NCBI GenBank assembly: GCA_018267825.1
Contig: JAFDXR010000008.1
Span: 186,001-250,000 of the forward strand
Source: Bacteroidota bacterium
GTDB taxonomy: Bacteria > Bacteroidota > Bacteroidia > B-17B0 > Aurantibacillaceae
DNA length: 64,000 nucleotides
Direction: 5' to 3'
Part shown: positions 1 to 5,224 of the stretch, piece after piece
Layout of the letters: every line of letters begins with the position of its first letter
How positions within the stretch are numbered: position 1 is the first letter of the stretch
Translations under genes and position numbers: made by a program
Notes under the pieces: generated by a model
Told to the model about the DNA's origin: nothing
The model's input: the letters and a program-made list of their open reading frames with translations, nothing else
Databases searched by the model: none

Positions 1-468
1 GATACAGCGCTCACATTTGCCAAAAGCTGGAACGGCGCATTACAATGGATTGCACAAAGCCCTTACCGTAAATTCCATAAACGCAAGAATTGGTTTATCG
101 GCATTCATACGATACACAAACAAGAGGAATCGTCGTGGAATGAGAAGGACATCCGTTTTAAAACCTGCCGCTCATCCGGACCCGGAGGTCAGCATGTCAA
201 TAAAACAGAAACCGCTGTTCATGCCACACACATACCCTCAGGGATTTACGTACTCGCAAGCGATTCACGTTCGCAGGCACTTAACAAACAAACAGCTATA
301 GAGCGTCTCCAAACCAAGGTGCGTCAATGGCAACAGGAACAACATTATAAACTGGGTCATACCGATCCCTGGGAAAATCATCACTCACTGGTGCGTGGTA
401 ATCCACAGCGAACGTATAAAGGCCCTCAATTCAAACTATATTCTTATGGAACAGAATTTATTGCATAA
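1..468 (+). CDS. prfH: Peptide chain release factor homologue PrfH (5' end outside window)
   Basis: The first 155 visible codons, open from base 1 to a TAA at 466-468, carry the class I release-factor catalytic loop: the GGQ tripeptide sits at residues 62-64 of the fragment, inside SGPGGQHVNKTETAV. The C-terminal tail (WQQEQHYKLGHTDPWENH) is short and lacks the extended tail of RF1/RF2, as in the PrfH branch. PrfH homologues are encoded beside the RNA ligase RtcB and are known to release peptides from ribosomes whose 16S decoding centre has been cut, so that RtcB can reseal the rRNA. RtcB would be expected just left of this window, which I cannot see. The gene overlaps the next one by 23 bases, so the two are probably co-translated. 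Confidence 0.9.
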   Translation, partial: DTALTFAKSWNGALQWIAQSPYRKFHKRKNWFIGIHTIHKQEESSWNEKDIRFKTCRSSGPGGQHVNKTETAVHATHIPSGIYVLASDSRSQALNKQTAIERLQTKVRQWQQEQHYKLGHTDPWENHHSLVRGNPQRTYKGPQFKLYSYGTEFIA

Positions 469-2509
469 ACATATTGTAATTAAAAAACAGAAACTGGAAG
501 AAATCCGGCACACACTGAAAAATCAGTTCATCGGGCTTGATGCCGTCATTGACGAAGTGATGAGTTTTGTAAGTACCTGGTACCTCTTTCCGGAAGCGCA
601 ATTCCGGCCGACGGTGATTAACCTCTGGGGCATGACAGGCTCCGGAAAAACAGCACTGATCCAAAAACTCATTGAGTTACTCGACTACAAAAAACTCTAT
701 GCACAGATGGACATGGGTGAATTCGAATCAGACTCTGCTTCCTGGATTAAATCCACTTTCACAGGTGACCTCGAATTTTTCGACAACCAAGCCTGTGTTC
801 TCTGTCTCGATGAGTTTCAGTTTGCCCGTACGCTCGACAACAACGGCAATGAACTTGGCAAAGATAAACTGCGTGTAATCTGGGACCTGATCGACAGCGG
901 GAAAATCAACTACATCCCCGGAAGCAATTCCTATTACCTGCGCAGAGCCGAACTCTGCCTTAAAAATCTGCTTCGTGCAGAAGCCGGGCAGGTGGTTATA
1001 CGCCATGGTCAAGTTGTAGAGAATGCTGACCTTTTTCTTGAAATTTTTAAAGGGTTCTACTTCGACGATCAGTGGCGCTACAACGAAGCCATCAGTAAAG
1101 ACTATTTCCTCTCTAAAGATTTTATCGAGGGCATACATGATCTGTACAACGATGAGAACCTGAGTCGTGAAATACTGAAAGAAAAAATTCAAAGTTCAGG
1201 AATCCAGGATTTACTGATCCTCCTGGCCGAAGGCATTAAAACCCTGACCGGTGTCAAACAAATGAACCTGTCGAAAGCCCTCATCTTTATTCTCGGCAAC
1301 CTCGATGAAGCCTTCTACATGAGCGGAAGCCTGAACCCCGATATCAGTGCCGACGAGTTATACGAAGCGACTTCGCGCATCAATATTTCTCACATCAAAG
1401 CAGCGCTCAAAAAACGCTTCCGGCATGAACAGATTGCCCGCCTCGGGAATAACCACATCATTTACAAGTCCTTTACCAATGCACATTTCCGCGAACTGAT
1501 CCGCAGAGAACTGCAACGCGTAAGCGACTACATGCAAAATGAATTCGGGTTCACACTTCAATACCACAGCAGCATCCATGAGTTGGTGTATAACGAAGGT
1601 GTGTTTCCTACACAGGGAACCCGGCCGGTTCTGACAACAGTTAAAAACCTCATTGAAACCTGGCTTGGTAAACTGGCTGTAGAATGTATCGAAAAAGACA
1701 TGAAGGTATCTGCCGTTGACTGGAGCTACTGCGACGACAAATATGTGTTTGTGTTCAAAGACAGAAGCAACCAGGTACTGAACATCTATGAAGAACCTGT
1801 AAATCTGAAAATCGACAGCCTGCGCAAATCGGGTAATGAAAACATACAGGCACACACCGCAGTGCATGAGGCCGGGCATGCTATCCTGGCAGCACTCACT
1901 CTGCGGATTCTGCCGTCGGTTGTTCTCTCCAAAACCGCCGCCGACAATTGCGACGGATTCTGTCTGGTGAATTTTCCGGAAGACTTAACAACCCGCGAAG
2001 TCCTGAAAAAAGATATTGTGATCTCACTGGGTGGATACGTTGCTGAAAAAATGATCTTCGGGGCAGAAAATACATCATCAGGGGTATACAGCGACCTGGA
2101 GAATGCCAGCTCACTGGCCAATAAAGCCATCAAATACTACGGCATGGGAAGCGATCCGCTCCACATCGCAGTAAATGCAGCAAACAACAATGAATACTTT
2201 TTCAACAAGGCTCATCATCACGAAGAAGCACTCAACCTCATCCAATCGTGCGTGAAAACCGCTGAAGAAATATTAGATGCCAACAAACTGCTTTTACTCA
2301 AAATGTCGGAATACCTGAGTTGTCATAACCGTATGGAAGAGGCGCTGATCGGTCAGTTTATCAGGGAGTACAGCGTGGAAGCGTGGGTAAAAACAGAGGG
2401 ATTTATCCGGAAAGAAAACTATTTCTCATTTCACCAGGAGATAAAAAAACAGATTAACGAACTGGAACATCATCCTCACTCGTTGAGAAAACAAATTATG
2501 AAAATTTAA
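446..2509 (+). CDS. Soluble Hsp100-type AAA+ ATPase fused to an M41 metalloprotease
   Basis: 687 residues from the ATG at 446, which overlaps the prfH stop; an in-frame ATG at 395 lies deeper inside prfH and is less likely. The motor has Walker A GMTGSGKT (62-69), Walker B VLCLDEF (D122, E123), a sensor-1-like FILGNLDEAF (about 278-288), an arginine-rich KKRFRHEQIARLG (about 322-334) and a GTRP sensor-2-like motif (about 391). These resemble Clp/Hsp100 proteins rather than FtsH. The C-terminal half is an intact M41 peptidase: HEAGH at 474-478, LGGYVAEKMIFG near 530, and SGVYSDLENAS supplying the third zinc-ligand Asp. There is no transmembrane segment, unlike FtsH. It is probably an ATP-dependent cytosolic protease; its substrate is unknown. 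The link to PrfH suggests a role at damaged ribosomes. Confidence 0.85.
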   Translation: MEQNLLHKHIVIKKQKLEEIRHTLKNQFIGLDAVIDEVMSFVSTWYLFPEAQFRPTVINLWGMTGSGKTALIQKLIELLDYKKLYAQMDMGEFESDSASWIKSTFTGDLEFFDNQACVLCLDEFQFARTLDNNGNELGKDKLRVIWDLIDSGKINYIPGSNSYYLRRAELCLKNLLRAEAGQVVIRHGQVVENADLFLEIFKGFYFDDQWRYNEAISKDYFLSKDFIEGIHDLYNDENLSREILKEKIQSSGIQDLLILLAEGIKTLTGVKQMNLSKALIFILGNLDEAFYMSGSLNPDISADELYEATSRINISHIKAALKKRFRHEQIARLGNNHIIYKSFTNAHFRELIRRELQRVSDYMQNEFGFTLQYHSSIHELVYNEGVFPTQGTRPVLTTVKNLIETWLGKLAVECIEKDMKVSAVDWSYCDDKYVFVFKDRSNQVLNIYEEPVNLKIDSLRKSGNENIQAHTAVHEAGHAILAALTLRILPSVVLSKTAADNCDGFCLVNFPEDLTTREVLKKDIVISLGGYVAEKMIFGAENTSSGVYSDLENASSLANKAIKYYGMGSDPLHIAVNAANNNEYFFNKAHHHEEALNLIQSCVKTAEEILDANKLLLLKMSEYLSCHNRMEEALIGQFIREYSVEAWVKTEGFIRKENYFSFHQEIKKQINELEHHPHSLRKQIMKI

Positions 2510-2522
2510 AATAAATTTAAAT

Positions 2523-2562
2523 AAGCTCTGAACATATTGATTTTACTGTATATTCAGAGCTA
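2523..2562. terminator. Inverted repeat behind the AAA+/M41 gene
   Basis: AGCTCTGAA and TTCAGAGCT form a perfect 9-bp stem that continues imperfectly inward (ATA/TAT). It lies about 15 bases after the protease stop. No T run follows, so it may be a weak terminator, an RNA-stabilising end or an operator upstream of the promoter at 2613. Confidence 0.5.
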
Positions 2563-2612
2563 TGCATGTTTTACATTTCAAAATTATTTTACCCGGATTT
2601 AAAAATTTACTC

Positions 2613-2642
2613 TTGACAAATGATTTTTTTGATTTACATTTG
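2613..2642 (+). promoter_or_regulatory. Strong Bacteroidota-type promoter
   Basis: TTGAC at 2613-2617 and TACATTTG at 2635-2642, with exactly 19 bases between the TTG and the -7 element. This matches the TTG-N19-TANNTTTG consensus of Bacteroidota sigma-ABfr. It would start a transcript near 2648, just ahead of the leader ORF at 2668 and the attenuator-like hairpins, running toward the DinB gene and perhaps the tRNA array. Confidence 0.75.
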
Positions 2643-2667
2643 CATCAGAAAATTAAAAAAACAAAAC

Positions 2668-2748
2668 ATGAACACAAGTTTCACATATCCGTCAATCATA
2701 GGCCAGCCGCGGTTTTCGTCGCTATACTGGCATATAGGGGTGTGTTAA
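2668..2748 (+). CDS. Putative 26-residue leader peptide
   Basis: ATG at 2668 begins MNTSFTYPSIIGQPRF and ends SSLYWHIGVC before TAA at 2746-2748. It lies about 20 bases downstream of the predicted transcription start and is followed by a strong intrinsic terminator at 2772-2799. This layout, promoter then short ORF then terminator, is that of a translation-controlled attenuator. The peptide is rich in aromatic residues (F, Y, F, Y, W) and ends Y-W-H, but I do not recognise it as a known biosynthetic leader. It could also be a chance ORF in a short non-coding RNA. Confidence 0.4.
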   Translation: MNTSFTYPSIIGQPRFSSLYWHIGVC

Positions 2749-2771
2749 TGTGTGCAAACATACGAACGAAT

Positions 2772-2799
2772 AAAACCCCGGCTATACCCGGGGTTTTTT
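2772..2799 (+). terminator. Intrinsic terminator / attenuator hairpin 1
   Basis: AAAACCCCGG and CCGGGG with a short loop, followed by six T residues at 2794-2799. It comes 24 bases after the leader ORF stop. Confidence 0.8.
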
Positions 2800-2810
2800 A
2801 TTTAAAAAAG

Positions 2811-2861
2811 ATGCGACAGTATTTATCCAGTAAACTATTTTATAAACCGGGCGATGCCTGA
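2811..2861 (+). CDS. Possible second short leader ORF (16 residues)
   Basis: ATG at 2811 encodes MRQYLSSKLFYKPGDA and stops with TGA at 2859-2861. It sits between terminator hairpins 1 and 2, so the short-ORF-then-hairpin pattern occurs twice in a row. There is no further support for translation and confidence is low. Confidence 0.25.
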   Translation: MRQYLSSKLFYKPGDA

Positions 2862-2893
2862 TGTGAGATCGTGCGTACTATTGAACAACAATG

Positions 2894-2922
2894 GCCCGGT
2901 CTCAGCAAGACCGGGCTTTTTT
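2894..2922 (+). terminator. Intrinsic terminator / attenuator hairpin 2
   Basis: GCCCGGTCT pairs perfectly with AGACCGGGC across a 5-base loop and is followed by six T residues (2917-2922). It lies 34 bases before the DinB-family start codon, so transcription into that gene must pass it. Its CCCGGTC core recurs in the hairpin at 3597. Confidence 0.85.
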
Positions 2923-2955
2923 ATGACTAAAACAAAAAACAGGGAAGGAGGTAAT

Positions 2956-3564
2956 ATGGAAAAAATCAAACAGGAGCTGATCATGGCTTTCAACAGTACC
3001 GACAGCTGGTTCAATAAACCGGCAGAAATAACAACATACAAACCTGCTACAGGGTGGAGCATCAGACAGGTGCTCGAACATGTGGTACTGACCAATCATT
3101 ACCTCCTTCTCCTGATCGTTAAAGGCAAGAAGCTGGCGCTGAAAAAGTCGGCCGGAGCAGAGGCTGCCGTTTTTCCGAAAGACTATGACACCACACTGGA
3201 AAAACTTAAAGTCATCGGTGAGCATGGATCGTTCGAATGGATGCGACCCGCACACATGGAACCCGCAGGAACATTTGCACCTATGGAAGTGCGATTGCTG
3301 CTGCAGTATCAGATGGCAAAGTGTCTCGCTATATTACGCGATCTGCCCCATGGTGAAGGTTTGTTTCATACCACCACCATGTCGGTAAATGCACTTGGCA
3401 AATTGGATGTGTATCAGTACATCTATTTTCTGGCCATGCACATGAAGCGGCATAACACCCAGATGGAGCGCCTGGAAAGCCTGTATTTTGAGGGCCTGGC
3501 TAACATACCCGGTAAAATAACCAGTGTAAGCAACAGTTCGCTTTCATCAGACATCATTACATAA
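2956..3564 (+). CDS. DinB-fold protein (DinB_2/DfsB-like)
   Basis: 202 residues from the ATG at 2956, chosen because a near-perfect Shine-Dalgarno (GGAAGGAGGT) ends four bases before it; such ribosome sites are uncommon in Bacteroidota, where most starts lack them. The sequence matches the DinB four-helix family: YKPATGWSIRQVLEHVVL near the N-terminus and MHMKRHNTQMERL near the C-terminus supply the histidines that usually form the metal triad. Members include thiol-dependent enzymes and many stress-linked proteins of unknown reaction; no substrate can be assigned. It lies between two similar terminator hairpins (2894 and 3597), as a self-contained cassette inside the RNA-repair and tRNA region. 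Confidence 0.75.
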   Translation: MEKIKQELIMAFNSTDSWFNKPAEITTYKPATGWSIRQVLEHVVLTNHYLLLLIVKGKKLALKKSAGAEAAVFPKDYDTTLEKLKVIGEHGSFEWMRPAHMEPAGTFAPMEVRLLLQYQMAKCLAILRDLPHGEGLFHTTTMSVNALGKLDVYQYIYFLAMHMKRHNTQMERLESLYFEGLANIPGKITSVSNSSLSSDIIT

Positions 3565-3596
3565 GGACCACGACAAACCCATTCGGTTTGCATCTG

Positions 3597-3623
3597 ACCC
3601 GGTCCTGTAAGACCGGGTTTTTT
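3597..3623 (+). terminator. Intrinsic terminator after the DinB gene (hairpin 3)
   Basis: ACCCGGTC and GACCGGGT enclose a 6-base loop, with a T run at 3618-3623. Its stem core CCCGGTC/GACCGGG is identical to that of hairpin 2, so the DinB gene is bracketed by near-copies of one hairpin. Confidence 0.85.
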
Positions 3624-3659
3624 GTGATAAGCAAAAGCCACTGCCGTATAAAAACAGTG

Positions 3660-3722
3660 ATGCGATAACGCTCCTGGTTACAGACGGATTTTGACCCGTA
3701 CCGGAAGAGTTAAATTATCGCA
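3660..3722 (+). ncRNA. tRNA-like fold without a T arm (tentative)
   Basis: ATGCGATAA (3660-3668) and TTATCGCAT (3715-3723) are a perfect 9-bp outer stem, the length of an acceptor helix plus two pairs. Between them ACGG/CCGT closes an 8-base loop ATTTTGAC resembling an anticodon loop. There is no TTCGA loop and no clear D arm, so this is either a degenerate tRNA, a mimic or chance. It sits 10 bases before the first tRNA of the array. Confidence 0.3.
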
Positions 3723-3732
3723 TGCGGAAAAC

Positions 3733-3806
3733 ACCTCCTTAGCGCAACGGGTAGAGGCAATAGTTTCAGAAACTATACAGTGCCAGTTCGAATCTGGCAG
3801 GAGGTA
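3733..3806 (+). tRNA. tRNA-Leu(CAG), atypical class I shape
   Basis: Acceptor ACCTCCT/AGGAGGT (7 bp), anticodon stem ATAGT/ACTAT with loop TTCAGAA (anticodon CAG at 3767-3769), T arm GCCAG-TTCGAAT-CTGGC. The variable region is only 5 bases, although leucine tRNAs are class II with a long variable arm. The D stem is poorly paired and the first pair is A1-U72. The anticodon says Leu but the body does not. Confidence 0.75.
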
Positions 3807-3814
3807 CAACATAC

Positions 3815-3901
3815 GGAAGGCAGGCAAATATTGGTTTGTTGCGGCATCCTGCTAAGATGTTCCGCTGCATAGCGGTGATGGTTCGATTCCATCGTCTTCC
3901 G
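3815..3901 (+). tRNA. tRNA-Ser(GCT)
   Basis: Acceptor GGAAGGC/GTCTTCC, D stem GCAA/TTGC, anticodon stem GCATC/GATGT with anticodon GCT at 3851-3853, a long variable arm with CCGCT/AGCGG, and T arm GATGG-TTCGATT-CCATC. It is a normal class II serine tRNA reading AGC/AGU, with discriminator G and no encoded CCA. Confidence 0.9.
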
Positions 3902-3908
3902 CAAATAC

Positions 3909-3990
3909 GGAGAGTAGCGTACAGTGGCGTACAACCAGACCTGAACTCTGGGGCACTCGTCAAGAGGGGGTTCGATTCCTATACTCTCCG
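3909..3990 (+). tRNA. tRNA-Ser(TGA) with C33
   Basis: Acceptor GGAGAGT/ACTCTCC is perfect. Anticodon stem CCAGA/TCTGG holds loop CCTGAAC, giving anticodon TGA at 3942-3944 and C at position 33 where nearly all elongator tRNAs have U. The variable arm is long (class II), the T stem has one G-A mismatch, and the D arm is irregular. A weakened or non-decoding serine tRNA is possible. Confidence 0.75.
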
Positions 3991-4023
3991 CAAAACGATG
4001 AACAGAAACAGGTTCGTCAAAAC

Positions 4024-4097
4024 CGGGTGGTGACTAAGGTTTAAAGCGCGGATGCATTGGAAGCATCTGTCAGCAGGTTCGATGCCTGCTCACCCGA
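4024..4097 (+). tRNA. tRNA-Pro(TGG), first copy, degenerate D arm
   Basis: Acceptor CGGGTGG/TCACCCG with one G-U pair, anticodon stem GATGC/GCATC with loop ATTGGAA (TGG at 4058-4060), T arm GCAGG-TTCGATG-CCTGC, discriminator A. C1-G72 fits bacterial proline tRNAs. The D arm does not pair well, in contrast to the second proline tRNA at 4184. Confidence 0.8.
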
Positions 4098-4100
4098 CAC

Positions 4101-4173
4101 TGGGATATAGCTCAACGGTGAGAGCAGGTGCCTTATACGCATCAGGTTACAGGTTCAAGCCCTGTTATCCCAA
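4101..4173 (+). tRNA. tRNA-Ile(TAT)
   Basis: Canonical cloverleaf: acceptor TGGGATA/TATCCCA, D stem GCTC/GAGC, anticodon stem GGTGC/GCATC with loop CTTATAC (anticodon TAT at 4134-4136), T arm ACAGG-TTCAAGC-CCTGT. Most bacteria read AUA with a lysidine-modified CAU tRNA and avoid a UAU anticodon. U1-A72 is also unusual for isoleucine. Confidence 0.85.
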
Positions 4174-4183
4174 CTAAAAAAAC

Positions 4184-4256
4184 CGGGAGGTATTTCAATT
4201 GGTAGATGGGGTGCTTTGGGAGCATCCGGCTGCAGGTTCGAGTCCTGTCCTCCCGA
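4184..4256 (+). tRNA. tRNA-Pro(TGG), second copy
   Basis: Acceptor CGGGAGG/CCTCCCG, anticodon stem GGTGC/GCATC with loop TTTGGGA (TGG at 4217-4219), T arm GCAGG-TTCGAGT-CCTGT, discriminator A. It shares the anticodon with the copy at 4024 but differs through most of the body, so it is not a recent tandem duplicate. Confidence 0.9.
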
Positions 4257-4261
4257 CAAAT

Positions 4262-4334
4262 GGTGAGATTGGTGTAAGGGTTAACACCGCGGCCTGTGAA
4301 GCCGCTGATACGAGTTCGAGTCTCTTATCTCACC
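4262..4334 (+). tRNA. tRNA-His(GTG)
   Basis: Acceptor GTGAGAT/ATCTCAC with an encoded G at -1 (4262) opposite C73 (4334), the histidine identity pair. D stem GTGT/ACAC, anticodon stem GCGGC/GCCGC with loop CTGTGAA (GTG at 4296-4298). The T stem has one C-U mismatch. Confidence 0.9.
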
Positions 4335-4339
4335 CATAC

Positions 4340-4412
4340 AGACAAGTAGCAAACGTGGTGAATGCGCCCCGCTGAAAACGGGAAGATTGTGGTTCGACTC
4401 CACACTTGTCTG
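4340..4412 (+). tRNA. tRNA-Phe(GAA)
   Basis: Acceptor AGACAAG/CTTGTCT, short D stem GCA/TGC, anticodon loop CTGAAAA (GAA at 4374-4376) on a four-pair stem CCCG/CGGG with a C-A mismatch at 27-43, T arm TGTGG-TTCGACT-CCACA. A1-U72 is unusual; most phenylalanine tRNAs begin with G. Confidence 0.85.
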
Positions 4413-4416
4413 CAAA

Positions 4417-4490
4417 CGGTTTGTAGCTCAATTGGATGGAGCACCCGGTTACGACCCGGGAGGATTAAGGTTCGAATCCTTACAAACCGA
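4417..4490 (+). tRNA. tRNA-Arg(ACG)
   Basis: Fully canonical: acceptor CGGTTTG/CAAACCG, D stem GCTC/GAGC, anticodon stem CCCGG/CCGGG with anticodon ACG at 4451-4453 (A34 normally edited to inosine by TadA), T arm TAAGG-TTCGAAT-CCTTA, discriminator A. Confidence 0.92.
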
Positions 4491-4497
4491 CAAAAAC

Positions 4498-4579
4498 GGG
4501 AGTGCGCTAACGATGGAGAGTTAGGATAGTCTGTAAAACTATTGCCCCGGCTGAGCAGGTTCAAATCCCGCCACTCCCA
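4498..4579 (+). tRNA. tRNA-Tyr(GTA)
   Basis: Acceptor GGGAGTG/CACTCCC, D stem CTAAC/GTTAG, anticodon stem ATAGT/ACTAT with loop CTGTAAA (GTA at 4533-4535), a class II variable arm (GCC/GGC) as in bacterial tyrosine tRNAs, and T loop TTCAAAT on a stem with one A-C mismatch. It is the last well-formed member of the array. Confidence 0.9.
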
Positions 4580-4787
4580 CACGTTCTTTTAAAAAACTGT
4601 TTCGCCTTGTGAAACAAAGATCTTCCTTTTACAGGGAAGCGCAGTATGTAAATGCACAAATGCCTGGTTGCTGGTGTTATCACCACATAGTATGGTCTGT
4701 CACTGATATTCCATATGCTGCAGATGCGGGTTTAGCATACCACCATGTGTTGTCTGGCAGGGGTTCGACTCCCTTTCACCGTTGTTA
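4580..4787 (+). other. Structured non-coding stretch with an orphan tRNA T arm
   Basis: No credible protein gene. It contains hairpins GTTTC/GAAAC (near 4600), CTTCC/GGAAG with an 8-base loop TTTTACAG (near 4623-4640), GGTG/CACC (near 4673-4684), and a well-formed T arm AGGGG-TTCGACT-CCCTT at 4759-4775. No matching acceptor or anticodon arm for a normal tRNA could be found upstream. It reads as remnants of, or variations on, tRNA genes. Confidence 0.5.
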
Positions 4788-4848
4788 CGGCGATAGCTCA
4801 GTGGTAGAGCAACAACAAAACATGCAGGTTCGAATCCTGCTCCGATTA
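4788..4848 (+). ncRNA. tRNA-like element lacking an anticodon arm
   Basis: A textbook D arm (TAGCTC-AGTGGTA-GAGC, 4794-4810) is followed after only 13 A-rich bases by a perfect T arm (GCAGG-TTCGAAT-CCTGC, 4824-4840). A normal tRNA needs about 23 bases there, so the anticodon stem is missing. The two putative acceptor strands do not pair, as if two different tRNA halves were joined. Confidence 0.55.
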
Positions 4849-4849
4849 C

Positions 4850-4915
4850 GCTCGGATAGCCAAACTGGTAGAGGCAATGGACTCAAAATCCATGTTAGAG
4901 AAGCTGTCAACTTCT
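4850..4915 (+). ncRNA. tRNA-Leu(CAA)-like 5' portion with an altered 3' half
   Basis: GCTCGGA would be the 5' acceptor strand, followed by a leucine-type D arm and anticodon stem ATGGA/TCCAT with loop CTCAAAA (anticodon CAA at 4884-4886). In place of the T arm is AGAAG-CTGTCAA-CTTCT (4899-4915), with T-arm geometry (5 bp, 7-base loop) but without the TTCGA sequence. No 3' acceptor strand follows. Pseudo-tRNA or mimic. Confidence 0.55.
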
Positions 4916-5164
4916 TTAAAAAAGACAAAAAAGAAAAGGCGGAATTCCCTGTTTGCAAAGCACACGGTGGCTGGCAAACAGTCTGAAAGAAACCTGTTGT
5001 ACGCAGATACCGTATCGGCAAATAGGCTGCTTGATGTAATCCAGCCGGTGCACAACACCAAACGGCACGATTACAAAAACCGGCATAGGAGGCCTATACT
5101 TAAGCAGTGCAGCCCTTTCCGGAGGATGGGAGTTGATTCCTTTTCTTTTTAACAGGTGAGCTCA
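4916..5164. other. Non-coding stretch upstream of the slipin gene
   Basis: No supported gene. Visible structure includes TGTTTGC/GCAAACA (near 4948-4982), GGCTG/CAGCC (near 5024-5045), GGTG/CACC (near 5046-5060) and ATAGG/CCTAT (near 5085-5097). An open frame of about 90 codons runs through it but starts inside the tRNA-Leu-like anticodon arm and is very basic and low in complexity, so I do not call it. Confidence 0.4.
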
Positions 5165-5187
5165 GCCGGAACCAGGAAAGTTCCGGC
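5165..5187 (+). promoter_or_regulatory. Leader hairpin before the slipin gene
   Basis: GCCGGAAC and GTTCCGGC form a perfect 8-bp stem with loop CAGGAAA. An A-rich run rather than a T run follows, and the slipin ATG comes 38 bases later, so this is more likely a 5' leader structure or processing site than a terminator. Confidence 0.55.
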
Positions 5188-5224
5188 AATTAAATAAAAA
5201 ACAACAAAGCAAAAAAACAAAACA

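Noticed and set aside
17-301. 94-codon frame with an ATG over the prfH segment
   Set aside because: It is out of frame with prfH, whose frame holds the GGQ motif and is open from base 1.
728-2133. Several long minus-strand frames under the AAA+/M41 gene
   Set aside because: They lie opposite a gene with intact motifs and show Phe/Leu/Val-rich shadow composition.
2562-2861. 99-codon frame through the promoter and terminator
   Set aside because: It runs across a strong promoter and a terminator hairpin and has the composition of non-coding DNA; the 26-codon leader in another frame fits the transcript start better.
2894-3623. Hairpins 2 and 3 as transposon ends around DinB
   Set aside because: Each has a T run and the shape of an ordinary terminator, and no transposase or target duplication is seen.
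3733-4579. tRNA array as part of a prophage
   Set aside because: No integrase, capsid, tail or terminase gene is visible; the neighbours are repair and housekeeping genes.
4877-5152. 91-codon frame after the tRNA array
   Set aside because: It starts in the anticodon arm of the tRNA-Leu-like element and is highly basic and low in complexity.
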